A stretch of 64,000 nt of DNA, from positions 5,475,001-5,539,000 of the forward strand of contig NZ_CP114904.1 of assembly GCF_027497215.1 (NCBI RefSeq), written 5' to 3'. This DNA comes from Micromonospora sp. WMMD812 (GTDB taxonomy: Bacteria > Actinomycetota > Actinomycetes > Mycobacteriales > Micromonosporaceae). Below the pieces are notes generated by a model, which saw nothing but the letters and a program-made list of their open reading frames with translations, had not been told where the DNA came from and did not search any database. This document shows, in pieces, positions 34,578 through 44,209 of this stretch. Both the position numbers and the translations under genes were made by a program. The first letter of the stretch is position 1; every line of letters starts with the position of its first letter.

Positions 34578-36983
34578 ATGCATCCTCTCTTCGACATCCC
34601 CGCGTCCCCGCCTGCGCCCGAGCGTGCGCCGGCCCGTCCGCACCGGCCCGGGTCGGCGTCCAGCCGCCTTGACCCGCAGGCCCTGCTCACCGGCTTGAAC
34701 GGGCCCCAGCGCGACGCGGTGACGCACGCCGGCTCGCCGTTGCTGATCGTGGCCGGCGCGGGCTCCGGCAAGACCCGGGTGCTCACCCACCGGATCGCCT
34801 ACCTGCTCGCCGCGCGGGACGTGCACCCCGGAGAGATCATCGCGATCACCTTCACCAACAAGGCTGCGGGCGAGATGAAGGAGCGGGTCGCCGCGCTGGT
34901 CGGGCCGCGGGCCCGGCTGATGTGGGTGTCGACCTTCCACTCCGCCTGTGTCCGGATCCTGCGGGCCGAGCACGAGCACGCCGGGCTCAAGTCGACCTTC
35001 TCCATCTACGACGCCGACGACTCGCGCCGGCTGATGCAGCTGGTCACCCGCGAGCTGGATCTCGACCCGAAGCGCTACCCGGCGCGCGGGCTGGCCGCCC
35101 AGGTCTCCAACCTGAAGAACGAGCTGGTCGATCCCGAGCAGTTCGCCGCCCGGGCCAAGGGCCCCAACGAGCGGGCCCTGGCCGAGGCCTACACGCTCTA
35201 CCAGCGCCGGCTGCGCGAGGCGCACGCGCTGGACTTCGACGATCTGATCATGACCACGGTGCACCTGCTCCAGTCGCACCCGCACGTCGCCGAGACCTAC
35301 CGCCGGCGGTTCCGGCACGTGCTGGTGGACGAGTACCAGGACACCAATCACGCCCAGTACGTCCTGATCAAGGAGCTGGTCTCCGGCACCGAGGGGCTGG
35401 CGCCGGCCGAGCTCTGCGTGGTCGGCGACGCGGACCAGTCGATCTACGCGTTCCGCGGCGCGACCATCCGCAACATCCTGGAGTTCGAGCGCGACTTCAC
35501 CGACGCCCGGACGATCCTGCTGGAGCAGAACTACCGCTCCACGCAGACGATCCTCAACGCCGCCAACGCGGTGATCGACCGCAACACGTCCCGCAAGCCG
35601 AAGCGGCTGTGGAGTGACGCCGGGGCCGGCGAGCAGATCGTCGGCTACGTGGCCGACACCGAGCACGCCGAGGCGGACTGGGTGGCCCGGGAGATCGACC
35701 GGCTGGTCGACGAGGGCGACACCCGACCGGGCGACGTCGCGGTCTTCTACCGCACCAACGCCATGTCCCGCGTCTTCGAGGAGGTGTTCATCCGGGTCGG
35801 CCTGCCCTACAAGGTGGTCGGCGGGGTGCGCTTCTACGAGCGCAAGGAGGTCCGCGACGCGCTGGCCTACCTGCGCGCGGTGGTCAACGACGACGACACG
35901 GTGAGCCTGCGCCGGATCCTGAACACGCCGCGCCGGGGCATCGGCGAGCGGGCCGAGGCGTGCGTGGAGGCGCTCGCCAGCCGAGACCGGATCTCGTTCG
36001 GCGCCGCGCTGCGCCGGGCGAAGGACGCGCCGGGCATCTCGACCCGGGCGGCCAACGGCATCGCCGAGTTCGTGGCCCTGCTCGACGGCGCCCGCGAGCT
36101 GGCCGAGACCGGCACCCCGGAGGAGGTGCTGGAGGCGCTGCTCACCCGCTCCGGTTACCTGACCGAGCTGGAGGAGAGCCTCGACCCGCAGGATGCCGGC
36201 CGGGTCGACAACCTCCAGGAACTGGTCAGCGTCGCCCGGGAGTACACCGAGCGGATCGAGGCGACGGGCGCCGAGGAGGAGCGGGCCACACTGGCCGGTT
36301 TTCTGGAGCAGGTCGCCCTGGTCGCCGATGCCGACCAGGTGCCCAGCGACGACCCGGACCACCAGGGCGTGGTCACCCTGATGACGCTGCACACCGCGAA
36401 GGGCCTGGAATTCCCGGTGGTGTTCCTGAGCGGCCTGGAGGACGGGGTCTTCCCGCACCTGCGCTCGCTCGGCGACACCCGCGAGCTGGAGGAGGAGCGG
36501 CGGCTCGCGTACGTGGGGATCACCCGGGCGCGGCAGCGGCTCTACCTCTCCCGGGCGGTCACCCGCTCGGCGTGGGGGCAGCCCGCCTACAACCCGCCCT
36601 CCCGGTTCCTGGAGGAGCTGCCGCCGGAGCTGGTGCGCTGGGAGCGCACCGAGGGGTCGTACACCTCGTGGGCCGGCGGGGGCGGTGGCGTCGGAGGCCG
36701 CGCGGACCGCGCGCCCGGCGGGCGTGGTGGCTTCAGCGGGGGTACGCCGAAGGCGGCGCAGCTGGCGAAACGGCTCGGGGTCGACGGCAGCCGGTTGACC
36801 ACCGCCAGCGAACTGCCGCAGGCGCCGAAGGTGGCGGCCGGCGACCGGGTCAACCACCAGCGCTACGGGCTGGGCCGGGTGCTCGCCGTCGAGGGGCACG
36901 GCCCGGGCGCCCGCGCGCAGATCGACTTCGGCGATCAGACCATGTGGCTGGTGCTGCGGCACGCCCCGATCGACAAGCTCTGA
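34578..36983 (+). CDS. pcrA: ATP-dependent DNA helicase PcrA/UvrD
   Basis: 801 residues, superfamily 1A 3'-5' helicase for nucleotide excision repair and fork maintenance. ATG 34578. Motifs in order: Q motif LNGPQRDAV, Walker A GAGSGKT (about 59-65), TFHSACVRILR, Walker B VDEYQDTNHAQY, GDADQSIYAFRGA, QNYRSTQTILNAAN, TLHTAKGLEFPVVFLSGLED, and VGITRARQRLYLS. The C-terminal ~120 residues form a Gly-rich linker and a Tudor-like end (GDRVNHQRYGLGRVLAVEGH) that in PcrA contacts RNA polymerase. Matches Rv0949 (uvrD1) by position and length. Confidence 0.97.
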   Translation: MHPLFDIPASPPAPERAPARPHRPGSASSRLDPQALLTGLNGPQRDAVTHAGSPLLIVAGAGSGKTRVLTHRIAYLLAARDVHPGEIIAITFTNKAAGEMKERVAALVGPRARLMWVSTFHSACVRILRAEHEHAGLKSTFSIYDADDSRRLMQLVTRELDLDPKRYPARGLAAQVSNLKNELVDPEQFAARAKGPNERALAEAYTLYQRRLREAHALDFDDLIMTTVHLLQSHPHVAETYRRRFRHVLVDEYQDTNHAQYVLIKELVSGTEGLAPAELCVVGDADQSIYAFRGATIRNILEFERDFTDARTILLEQNYRSTQTILNAANAVIDRNTSRKPKRLWSDAGAGEQIVGYVADTEHAEADWVAREIDRLVDEGDTRPGDVAVFYRTNAMSRVFEEVFIRVGLPYKVVGGVRFYERKEVRDALAYLRAVVNDDDTVSLRRILNTPRRGIGERAEACVEALASRDRISFGAALRRAKDAPGISTRAANGIAEFVALLDGARELAETGTPEEVLEALLTRSGYLTELEESLDPQDAGRVDNLQELVSVAREYTERIEATGAEEERATLAGFLEQVALVADADQVPSDDPDHQGVVTLMTLHTAKGLEFPVVFLSGLEDGVFPHLRSLGDTRELEEERRLAYVGITRARQRLYLSRAVTRSAWGQPAYNPPSRFLEELPPELVRWERTEGSYTSWAGGGGGVGGRADRAPGGRGGFSGGTPKAAQLAKRLGVDGSRLTTASELPQAPKVAAGDRVNHQRYGLGRVLAVEGHGPGARAQIDFGDQTMWLVLRHAPIDKL

Positions 36984-36989
36984 ACGGCG

Positions 36990-37022
36990 GGGCCCGGCCC
37001 GGCGTTCCGCCGGGCCGGGCCC
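36990..37022. terminator. Bidirectional terminator between pcrA and the M23 peptidase gene
   Basis: Perfect 15-bp stem GGGCCCGGCCCGGCG / CGCCGGGCCGGGCCC with a TTC loop, between convergent genes. Confidence 0.8.
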
Positions 37023-37039
37023 TCCTCGTGCCGTGGCCG

Positions 37040-37813
37040 TCAGCAGGCCACGTTGATGCCCCGGGCGCGCAGGAACGGCGCCGGGTCGATCTGGTTCCAC
37101 ATCTGGCCCTTGTGCACCTCGAAGTGCAGGTGCGGGCCGGTGGAGTCGCCGGTGGAGCCCTCGTAGCCGATCACCTGGCCGACGCCGACCTTGTCGCCCA
37201 CGCTCACGACCAGGCGGCTCTGGTGGGCGTAGTGGGTCAGGTAGCCGTTGCCGTGGTCGATGAAGACCGAGTTGCCGTACCCGTCGCCGGCGTCACCGGC
37301 CTTGACGACGGTGCCCGCGGCGGCGGCGTGGATCGGGGTGCCGGCGGGCAGGGCGAAGTCGATACCCGCGTGCAGGGTGCCCCACCGCTGGCCGTAGCAG
37401 GAGGTGACCTCGGCGCCCGTCATGGGGATGACCCAGGTCGGCTTGGGCTTGACGGTCTTCTTGGGCTTCGGCTTTGCGGTGGTCGCCGACGCGGACGGGC
37501 TGGCCGTCGACGGGCTCGGCGTGGGGCTGGCCGGCGAGGCCGTGGCCGAGGGGGTGACCGGCGTGGCCGTCTCCCGGGCCGAGCGGTCGGCGCGGGCGGC
37601 GGCCTCGGCCCGGGCCTGCGCGTCGAGCGAGACCGGTGCCGGGGTCTGGTCACCGCCGGTCGCGGCAACCGCCACGCCGGTGACGGCGAGACCGACGACG
37701 GCGACCGCCCCGACCACGAGGAGCCGCGTCCTCCGGCCGGCCCGCATCCGGTGCCGGATCACCCCGGCGTCGTCGCGCCGCTCGTACTGACTGGTGCTGT
37801 CTTCTTCCTGCAC
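37040..37813 (-). CDS. M23 family (LytM) peptidoglycan endopeptidase, membrane-anchored
   Basis: 257 residues from GTG 37813. A short cytoplasmic N-terminus, one membrane helix (about 30-52), and an Ala-rich helical segment (AQARAEAAARADRSARE) precede a Pro/Ser/Thr and Lys/Pro linker. The C-terminal M23 domain has ligands in HAGIDFALP and HLHFEVHKG, with GYEGSTGDSTGPHLHFEV intact, so it should be catalytically active outside the cell. It probably cleaves peptide cross-links in the wall. A second M23 gene follows upstream on the same strand. Confidence 0.93.
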   Translation of the reverse strand: MQEEDSTSQYERRDDAGVIRHRMRAGRRTRLLVVGAVAVVGLAVTGVAVAATGGDQTPAPVSLDAQARAEAAARADRSARETATPVTPSATASPASPTPSPSTASPSASATTAKPKPKKTVKPKPTWVIPMTGAEVTSCYGQRWGTLHAGIDFALPAGTPIHAAAAGTVVKAGDAGDGYGNSVFIDHGNGYLTHYAHQSRLVVSVGDKVGVGQVIGYEGSTGDSTGPHLHFEVHKGQMWNQIDPAPFLRARGINVAC

Positions 37814-38032
37814 GGGAGACCTTCACGTGTCGAGGGGATCGGACTGACCGATCCTGGTTCGCGCCACGTACCGGCGGGTAAGGGGGACGGGCCGGCGGCC
37901 CGACGCAGTGTCGACGACTGTCCCGTGCTGAGCGGGATCAGCCGGTCTGACCCGGTAAGTGATCATGGCCTGCCGTGACGCCGGTCACATCTCTCGGTGT
38001 GGCGCAGGTGACTTCCGCGGTGCCCGAGTAAT

Positions 38033-38065
38033 GAAAAACCGCCCGGATCGGTCGATCCGGGCGGT
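38033..38065 (-). terminator. Intrinsic terminator of the second M23 peptidase gene
   Basis: 12-bp stem ACCGCCCGGATC / GATCCGGGCGGT with a 4-nt loop; on the minus strand it is followed by TTTTTC. Classical rho-independent form. Confidence 0.88.
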
Positions 38066-38084
38066 CAACGGGCGGTACGCAGCG

Positions 38085-38795
38085 TCAGGACGCGGCTACC
38101 TCGTTGTAGATTGCCTCGACTTGCAGCTTGATGTCCACCCCGCGCTCCTGGAGCCACGGCACCGGGTCGACCGGCTCGCCCTTGACATGCACCTCCAGGT
38201 GGAGGTGGGAGCCGTAGGAGTGGCCGGTGTTGCCGACCAGGCCGAGCTGGTCGCCCGCCTTGACCTGCTGCCCCTGCTGCACGCTCACGGCGGAGGAGTG
38301 GCCGTAGATCGCCTCGCTGCCGTCCGCGTGCTGCACGATCACCGCGTAGCCGTAGCCACCGAACCAGCCGGCCTTGGTGACGGTGCCGGAATGGATCGCG
38401 ACGTACGGGGTGCCCTCGGGCGCGACCAGGTCGACGCCGGTGTGCAGCTTGCCCCAGCGCATGCCGTAGGGCGAGCTGAAGTCGTAGCCCTGGAGCGGCA
38501 GCAGCCAGGGGTCCTGCTCGCTGGCCTGTTCGTCCCGGCCGCTGTCGCGGGAGGCGCGGTCGGCGGCGTCGGCGCGGGCCTGGGCGTCCTGGCTGGTGAT
38601 CGAGGCCTGGCGGAGCTCGTCGAGGACCGACGGGCTGACGCTCTTGGCGTCCGGCAGCGCGCCCGCGCCGAGCGCGACGACGCCGGCTCCGACGAAGGCG
38701 GTGGTGACGACGGCGGCGTAGCGGCTACGCGGTGGGGTGGGTACGCGGCGGCGGCCGCGATATCTATCGGGCTCAGACGACAGGCGCTGGCGCAC
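38085..38795 (-). CDS. M23 family (LytM) peptidoglycan endopeptidase, exported
   Basis: 236 residues from GTG 38795, chosen because GGAGG lies 6 nt upstream; an in-frame GTG at 38801 is too close to it. A single hydrophobic segment (about 28-50: YAAVVTTAFVGAGVVALGAG) acts as anchor or signal, followed by an Ala/Asp/Arg helical stretch similar to that in the neighbouring M23 protein. The catalytic domain has HTGVDLVAPEGTP and SHLHLEVHVKG, the complete zinc-ligand set. The two M23 genes are probably old paralogues. Each has its own terminator and this one its own promoter. Confidence 0.93.
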   Translation of the reverse strand: MRQRLSSEPDRYRGRRRVPTPPRSRYAAVVTTAFVGAGVVALGAGALPDAKSVSPSVLDELRQASITSQDAQARADAADRASRDSGRDEQASEQDPWLLPLQGYDFSSPYGMRWGKLHTGVDLVAPEGTPYVAIHSGTVTKAGWFGGYGYAVIVQHADGSEAIYGHSSAVSVQQGQQVKAGDQLGLVGNTGHSYGSHLHLEVHVKGEPVDPVPWLQERGVDIKLQVEAIYNEVAAS

Positions 38796-39347
38796 GCACA
38801 CCCTCCGTTGTCGGGGATCCGATGCGGCCCGCGGACACCGGGTGAAGCCGCGGTGAACGTCTGCGAGTCGCGTCGTCACCCGTCGGTGGACCTGATGACA
38901 ACCGTGGACACGTTAGCCAACCACCAGGCGAGTCACAAGCCGGAGCGCCGAATTGGCGTGTCGATCTGTCCGTTTGCGTCCGTGATTGTCATGCCCTGCG
39001 CCGTCGGCCGGTGCCCCCGTAACTGTCCGTTCGTCGCGGAGCGTGACCGATACGGCGGAGTCGTCCGGCTTGACGACGGACCTCGGCGCGCCGCCGGCCC
39101 GCCGCGTCCGAGAGCCGCCGCGTCGAGGGTCGAGCCGCCGCGTCCGCGAGCCGTCGCGTCGAGAGCCGACCCTCTTGTCCGATAGCCGACGCGCTGCCAG
39201 CGAGGGCCGCAGCCGCCGCCCCCGCGGCCGGCCCTCCGTGCCCGGTCCGTCGGCGGCCGAGTTTCCGGCCCGGATTTCCCGACCTCGGCCCGCCGGGTTA
39301 CCGTTCGTTCAGGTGAAGGCCGCGGAGCCGGTGAAAGGTGTGCGCTG
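38796..39347. other. Divergent intergenic region between the M23 gene and icmB-like gene
   Basis: 552 bp. It holds the minus-strand promoter at 38910-38938, a possible plus-strand promoter (TTTCCC 39275-39280, 18-bp spacer, TACCGT 39299-39304), and four imperfect GC-rich direct repeats of 15-20 bp (about 39098-39165, core CCGCCGCGTC). No c-di-AMP (ydaO) riboswitch, often found ahead of wall-hydrolase genes, could be recognised. Confidence 0.5.
38910..38938 (-). promoter_or_regulatory. Promoter of the second M23 peptidase gene
   Basis: -35 TTGTGA (38938-38933), 17-bp spacer, -10 TAACGT (38915-38910), giving a 5' UTR of about 105 nt. Confidence 0.6.
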
Positions 39348-39752
<405 letters not shown>

Positions 39753-39807
39753 GGCCGGCGGTCCAGCGACCGCGCCGGGCCGATGGTCCGGTGGCCGGGC
39801 ACGGGGG

Positions 39808-39844
39808 GAGGGGCCGGACGCACCCCTCACACGTCCGGCCCCTC
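39808..39844 (+). terminator. Terminator after the icmB-like gene
   Basis: Perfect 13-bp stem GAGGGGCCGGACG (39808-39820) with 39832-39844, 11-nt loop, followed by TATG rather than a T run. Confidence 0.65.
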
Positions 39845-40115
39845 TATGCACGATGCCCCGCCGCCACCCCTCGACCGACAGGGCATCGGCCGTTTCCCGT
39901 CTTCGCGCTTACCAGCGCTCCGACATCTGACTCAACGACGCCCCCGCGGAGGGGTTACGCACCTTCGGCAACATCGCTCGGACGGCTGACGTGGCCGGCC
40001 CTCACCGGTCCACCGACCCGAGCCGGTGCCCGGCATCCCGGGGGTGTGCCGCCCGGACGCGGTCTGGCTCGCACCGGAGGCGCTGTGCATTACCGCACAC
40101 CGCGCACCCGCTCGG

Positions 40116-40176
40116 TTGCCCCCGGTGCCCACCTCGCTAGGCTGCGGCCAATGGCCTGTTTCAACTGATGACAGGC
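40116..40176 (+). promoter_or_regulatory. sucCD promoter and leader with 5-codon ORF and hairpin
   Basis: -35 TTGCCC (40116-40121), 16-bp spacer, -10 TAGGCT (40138-40143). Transcription would start near 40150, where ATG 40151 opens a leaderless 5-codon ORF (MACFN, stop 40168). A stem GCCTGT (40154-40159) / ACAGGC (40171-40176) spans its end. sucC begins 70 nt later. Confidence 0.5.
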
Positions 40177-40245
40177 GTCAAACTGTTTTCGAACGCTGGT
40201 GGCGGCGCGACGGCGCGCCGCGGAGACGGGACGGGACGCGCAATC

Positions 40246-41424
40246 GTGGACCTGTACGAGTACCAGGGGCGGGACCTGTTCGAACGGCACGGGCTGCCCG
40301 TGCTCGCCGGCGGCGTCGCCACTACCCCGGAGGAGGCCCGCGCGATCGCCGAACGCCTCGGCGGCCGGGTGGTCGTCAAGGCGCAGGTGAAGGTCGGCGG
40401 TCGCGGCAAGGCCGGCGGCGTCAAGCTGGCCGAGGGCGCGGAGGAGACGGTGGCCCGCGCCACCGACATCCTCGGCATGGACATCAAGGGTCACACCGTC
40501 CACAAGGTCATGATCACCGTGACCGCGGACGTGGCCGAGGAGTACTACTTCTCCTACCTGCTCGACCGGGCGAACCGCACCTTCCTCTGCATCGCCAGCG
40601 TGGCCGGCGGTATGGACATCGAGCAGGTCGCCGCGGACACCCCGGACAAGGTCGTCAAGGCGCCGATCGACGCGGTCACGGGTGTGGACGAGGCCAAGGC
40701 GCGCGAGATCGTCACCGCCGCCGGCTTCCCCGCCGAGGTCGCCGACCAGGTCGTCGAGGTCGCTGTCGGGCTCTGGAAGGCCTTCGTCGCCGAGGACGCG
40801 ACCCTGGTCGAGGTGAACCCGCTGGCGACGACCCGCGAGGGTAAGCTGCTGCTGCTCGACGCCAAGGTCAGCCTGGACGAGAACGCCGGCTTCCGGCACC
40901 CGGACCACGAGGCGCTGGTCGACCAGGCCGCGGTGGACCCGCTGGAGCAGGCCGCCAAGGAGAAGGACCTCAACTACGTCAAGCTCGACGGCGAGGTCGG
41001 CATCATCGGCAACGGCGCGGGTCTGGTCATGTCGACCCTCGACGTGGTCGCGTACGCCGGTGAACGGCACGGCGGCGTCAAGCCGGCCAACTTCCTCGAC
41101 ATCGGCGGCGGCGCCAGCGCCGCGGTGATGGCGAACGGGCTGGAGATCGTCCTGTCCGACCCGTCGGTGAAGAGCGTCTTCGTCAACGTCTTCGGCGGTA
41201 TCACCGCCTGTGACGCGGTCGCCAACGGCATCGTGCAGGCGCTCGCCCTGCTCGAGCAGCGCGGTGAGAAGGTCACCAAGCCGCTCGTCGTTCGGCTCGA
41301 CGGCAACAACGCGGAGGCCGGTCGGGCGATCCTCGACGGCGCCAACAACCCGCTGATCGAGCGGGTCGACACCATGGACGGCGCGGCCGAGCGGGCCGCC
41401 GAGCTGGCGGCTGCGGGGGTCTGA
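40246..41424 (+). CDS. sucC: Succinate--CoA ligase (ADP-forming) subunit beta
   Basis: 392 residues from GTG 40246, which gives the standard MDLYEYQ-type beginning ([20 protein letters not shown]). An in-frame ATG at 40168 would add an atypical 26-residue extension and is rejected. ATP-grasp domain with [20 protein letters not shown], nucleotide and Mg2+ residues ([15 protein letters not shown]), and the C-terminal CoA-ligase domain ([22 protein letters not shown]). With SucD it makes succinate, CoA and ATP from succinyl-CoA in the TCA cycle. sucD follows after 2 bp. Confidence 0.97.
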   Translation: MDLYEYQGRDLFERHGLPVLAGGVATTPEEARAIAERLGGRVVVKAQVKVGGRGKAGGVKLAEGAEETVARATDILGMDIKGHTVHKVMITVTADVAEEYYFSYLLDRANRTFLCIASVAGGMDIEQVAADTPDKVVKAPIDAVTGVDEAKAREIVTAAGFPAEVADQVVEVAVGLWKAFVAEDATLVEVNPLATTREGKLLLLDAKVSLDENAGFRHPDHEALVDQAAVDPLEQAAKEKDLNYVKLDGEVGIIGNGAGLVMSTLDVVAYAGERHGGVKPANFLDIGGGASAAVMANGLEIVLSDPSVKSVFVNVFGGITACDAVANGIVQALALLEQRGEKVTKPLVVRLDGNNAEAGRAILDGANNPLIERVDTMDGAAERAAELAAAGV

Positions 41425-41426
41425 TC

Positions 41427-42314
41427 ATGGCTATCTGGCTGACCAAGGACTCGAAGGTCATCGTTCAGGGGATGACCGGTTCCGAGGGTTCGAAGCACAC
41501 CCGGCGGATGTTGGCCGCCGGCACCAACGTGGTCGGCGGCGTCAACCCGCGCAAGGCGGGCCAGACGGTCGACTTCGACGGCACCGAGCTGCCGGTCTTC
41601 GCCTCCGTGGCCGACGCGATGAAGGAGACCGGGGCGGACGTCACGGTCATCTTCGTGCCGCCGCAGTTCACCAAGGCCGCGGCGATCGAGGCGATCGACG
41701 CCGGCATCGAGCTGGCCGTAGTGATCACCGAGGGCGTGCCGGTGCACGACACCGCCGCGTTCTGGGCGTACAACGTGGCCAAGGGCGAGCGCACCCGGAT
41801 CATCGGGCCGAACTGCCCCGGCATCGCCTCGCCGGGCGCCTCGAACGCCGGCATCATCCCGGCCGACATCACCGGCTCCGGCCGCATCGGCCTGGTCAGC
41901 AAGAGCGGCACGCTGACCTACCAGATGATGTACGAGCTGCGCGACATCGGCTTCTCGACCTGCGTCGGCATCGGCGGTGACCCGATCATCGGGACCACCC
42001 ACATCGACGCGCTCGCCGCGTTCGAGGCCGACCCGGACACCGACGCCATCGTGATGATCGGTGAGATCGGCGGCGACGCCGAGGAGCGGGCCGCCGAGTT
42101 CATCAAGGCCAACGTCACCAAGCCGGTGGTCGGCTACATCGCCGGCTTCACCGCCCCGCCCGGCAAGACCATGGGGCACGCCGGCGCGATCATCTCCGGC
42201 TCGGCCGGCACCGCCGACGCGAAGAAGGCGGCGCTGGAGGCGGTCGGCGTCAAGGTCGGCAAGACGCCGACCGAGACCGCCCGCCTGATGCGGGAGATCA
42301 TGTCCGCCGGCTGA
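41427..42314 (+). CDS. sucD: Succinate--CoA ligase (ADP-forming) subunit alpha
   Basis: 295 residues, ATG 41427, immediately after sucC. CoA-binding Rossmann domain ([20 protein letters not shown]), [20 protein letters not shown], and the phosphorylated active-site His in [10 protein letters not shown]. All expected motifs are present at normal length. It forms the catalytic phosphohistidine and binds CoA. Confidence 0.97.
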   Translation: MAIWLTKDSKVIVQGMTGSEGSKHTRRMLAAGTNVVGGVNPRKAGQTVDFDGTELPVFASVADAMKETGADVTVIFVPPQFTKAAAIEAIDAGIELAVVITEGVPVHDTAAFWAYNVAKGERTRIIGPNCPGIASPGASNAGIIPADITGSGRIGLVSKSGTLTYQMMYELRDIGFSTCVGIGGDPIIGTTHIDALAAFEADPDTDAIVMIGEIGGDAEERAAEFIKANVTKPVVGYIAGFTAPPGKTMGHAGAIISGSAGTADAKKAALEAVGVKVGKTPTETARLMREIMSAG

Positions 42315-42330
42315 GCGATCGCGTCTCGCG

Positions 42331-42364
42331 CTGAGGGGGTCGACCGGTCGGTCGGCCCCCTCAG
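42331..42364. terminator. Bidirectional terminator between sucD and a small membrane protein gene
   Basis: 15-bp stem (42331-42345 CTGAGGGGGTCGACC with 42350-42364, one G-U), 4-nt loop. It overlaps the last codon and stop of the minus-strand gene. Confidence 0.75.
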
Positions 42365-42627
42365 CCGTTCCGGAAGAACGGATAGTTGCCCGTCGCGCGG
42401 AGGAAGGTGCCGGCGACGATGTTGACCACGCCGAGCGCGACGGCGACGTAGCCGAGCACCGGCGACTGGCCGTACCGCCGCGCGTCCCGGATGGACAGGT
42501 AGCCGAAGACGATGCCGAGGATGCCGCAGCAGATCAGCCCGAGCACGACGCCGAGCACGCCCCAGAGCGTCGTGCGATTCCGCCCGCGGGCCGGCGGCGG
42601 AGGGGGCGGCGGGTACGGAGTGGTCAC
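42361..42627 (-). CDS. Small DUF4190-like two-helix membrane protein
   Basis: 88 residues from GTG 42627, with GAGGAGG 6 nt upstream. A Pro-rich start (VTTPYPPPPPPPARGRNRTT) is followed by two membrane helices (VLGVVLGLICCGILGIVFGY and VLGYVAVALGVVNIVAGTF) separated by a short basic loop (IRDARRYGQ), the DUF4190 pattern. Function unknown; such proteins are common near divisome and envelope genes in actinobacteria. It is divergent from the perM-like gene. Confidence 0.8.
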   Translation of the reverse strand: MTTPYPPPPPPPARGRNRTTLWGVLGVVLGLICCGILGIVFGYLSIRDARRYGQSPVLGYVAVALGVVNIVAGTFLRATGNYPFFRNG

Positions 42628-42784
42628 GGCGTCCTCCTCGACGTTCGGAGCCGCGATGACGTCGGGTCCTGTGCCGAGGCTAGACGGGGCGGGGAGCGGG
42701 ACGACCGTGGATCGCGGGACTCGCCGCCGTGCCGGGGCGGTATCGGACTGCCTCCGTGCCTTCGACGTGCCAGAGTAGATCCCG

Positions 42785-44074
42785 ATGTCCGACGTCACCC
42801 CCGATCACCCCCGCCGGTCCGGTGCGGTCACCGCCGACGACCGTCCGGCCGGCCGTGGCACGCCCGGCGGGCGGGTGCCGCGCCCGCGGCCCGGCGGATC
42901 GCCGCGCGGTCGCGCGCCGCTGGCCGTGGCCGCGGCGGTCGCCGCGTTCGGGGCCGCGCTCACGTCCTACCTGCCGGTCGCGATCGTGCTCGGCCTGGCC
43001 CAGCTCAGCGAGGACGCCGGGTCCTTCGCCGGCGCCCTGCGGGCCGGGCTGGCCGGCTGGCTGCTCGGCCACGGCGTCCCGCTGGGCACCGAGGCGGGTC
43101 CGCTCGGGCTCACCCCGCTCGCGCTGAGCGCGCTGGTGATCTTGCGGCTGGCCCGGGCCGGGGTGCATGTCAGCCGGGCGATCGGCGCCCGCGGTGGCCG
43201 GTCGCCGCGCCAGGCACTCACCGCTGCCGGCGCGGTCGGCATCGCGTACGCGCTGCTCGGCGTCCTCGGCGCGGTGCTGGCCGGCGTGGGCGGCCCGACG
43301 GTGTCGCCGGTCCGTGCCGGGATGACGTTCGCGCTGCTCGGCGCGCTGGCCGCCCTGATCGGCGCGGTGCGCACCACCGGCGTGGGCGGCCTGCTCGCCG
43401 AGCGCGCCCCGGTGGCGCTGCGGGACGGGATCCGGACCGGCCTCGTCGCCGGTCTGCTGCTGCTCGGCGCGGGGGCCGGTGCGGCCGGGCTGGCCGTGGC
43501 CACCGGCGGCGGGGACGCGGCCGACATGATCGGGGCGTACCGGACCGGGGTGGCCGGGCAGGCCGGCATCACCCTGATCAGCCTCGCCTACGCGCCGAAC
43601 GCCGCGATCTGGTCGACCAGCTACCTGCTCGGCCCGGGCTTCGCCGTCGGGACGGACACGGCCGTGCGGACCAGTGAGGTGTCGGTGGGCGCCCTGCCGG
43701 CCGTACCCCTGCTGGCCGGGCTGCCCCGTGGCCCGGTCGACGGGCTGGGCGCCGCGCTGCTCGCGGTGCCGGTCCTGGCCGGCATGGCGGCCGGCTGGCT
43801 GCTCGCCCGCCGGCTGGTCCGGCTCGCGGTCGACGAGCGGGCGCCGCTCAACTGGGCGCCGCTGCTCGCGCCGGCGGCGATCGCCGGGCCGGTGGCCGGA
43901 GCGCTGCTGGGCGCCGTGGCGGCCGCCTCGGCCGGGCCGCTGGGCGGCGGCAGACTGGCCCAGATGGGGCCGGTCGCGTGGCAGGTGGCGCTGGTGACCA
44001 CCGCCGTTGTCGCGGCGGGCGCGCTGCTGGGCGCGGCCGCCACCCGGGCCTTCACCCGCACCGCCGCACGCTGA
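42785..44074 (+). CDS. perM: Polytopic membrane protein of the DUF6350/PerM family
   Basis: 429 residues, ATG 42785; TAGATC ends about 5 bp before it, so the message may be leaderless. A disordered basic N-terminus (about 45 residues) precedes roughly eight to ten membrane helices. Position between sucCD and purN matches Rv0955, named PerM in M. tuberculosis, where it is linked to cell division and persistence. Sequence alone shows only a conserved multi-helix protein with Gly/Ala-rich helices and no catalytic motif. Assignment rests mostly on synteny and helix pattern. Confidence 0.78.
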   Translation: MSDVTPDHPRRSGAVTADDRPAGRGTPGGRVPRPRPGGSPRGRAPLAVAAAVAAFGAALTSYLPVAIVLGLAQLSEDAGSFAGALRAGLAGWLLGHGVPLGTEAGPLGLTPLALSALVILRLARAGVHVSRAIGARGGRSPRQALTAAGAVGIAYALLGVLGAVLAGVGGPTVSPVRAGMTFALLGALAALIGAVRTTGVGGLLAERAPVALRDGIRTGLVAGLLLLGAGAGAAGLAVATGGGDAADMIGAYRTGVAGQAGITLISLAYAPNAAIWSTSYLLGPGFAVGTDTAVRTSEVSVGALPAVPLLAGLPRGPVDGLGAALLAVPVLAGMAAGWLLARRLVRLAVDERAPLNWAPLLAPAAIAGPVAGALLGAVAAASAGPLGGGRLAQMGPVAWQVALVTTAVVAAGALLGAAATRAFTRTAAR

Positions 44075-44160
44075 GGCCCGGCGCCCGCCCGACGGCATCG
44101 GCCGCGCCGGCCGGCGGGGCGCAGGAGCCGGGGCGAGAGAAGCAACGGGCCGCAGGCACC

Positions 44161-44195
44161 GAAGGGGCGCCCCGCGGCTCGCGGGGCGCCCCTTC
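44161..44195. terminator. Bidirectional terminator between the perM-like and DUF4190 genes
   Basis: Perfect 16-bp stem GAAGGGGCGCCCCGCG / CGCGGGGCGCCCCTTC, 3-nt loop, between convergent genes. Confidence 0.88.
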
Positions 44196-44209
44196 CGATC
44201 ACCGGCCGA

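Larger units (their letters stand above)
39753..40245 (+). other. Intergenic region between icmB-like gene and sucC
   Basis: 493 bp. Apart from the icmB terminator and the sucC promoter and leader (40116-40176) it contains nothing I can assign. Short open frames here lack the third-position bias of neighbouring genes. Confidence 0.5.

Noticed and set aside
33643..34698. 351-codon plus-strand ORF over the aroQ region
   Set aside because: Antisense to aroQ and its attenuator, begins in the 61-bp element, and has Arg/Pro/Gly-biased composition typical of a shadow frame.
37814..38084. Possible c-di-AMP (ydaO) riboswitch ahead of M23 peptidase genes
   Set aside because: Looked for in both M23 leaders (also 38796-38960) because wall hydrolases often carry it; the conserved core segments are not present.
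40168..40245. 26-codon N-terminal extension of SucC
   Set aside because: SucC proteins start at the DLYEYQ segment, which GTG 40246 provides. The extension is low-complexity and overlaps the leader hairpin.
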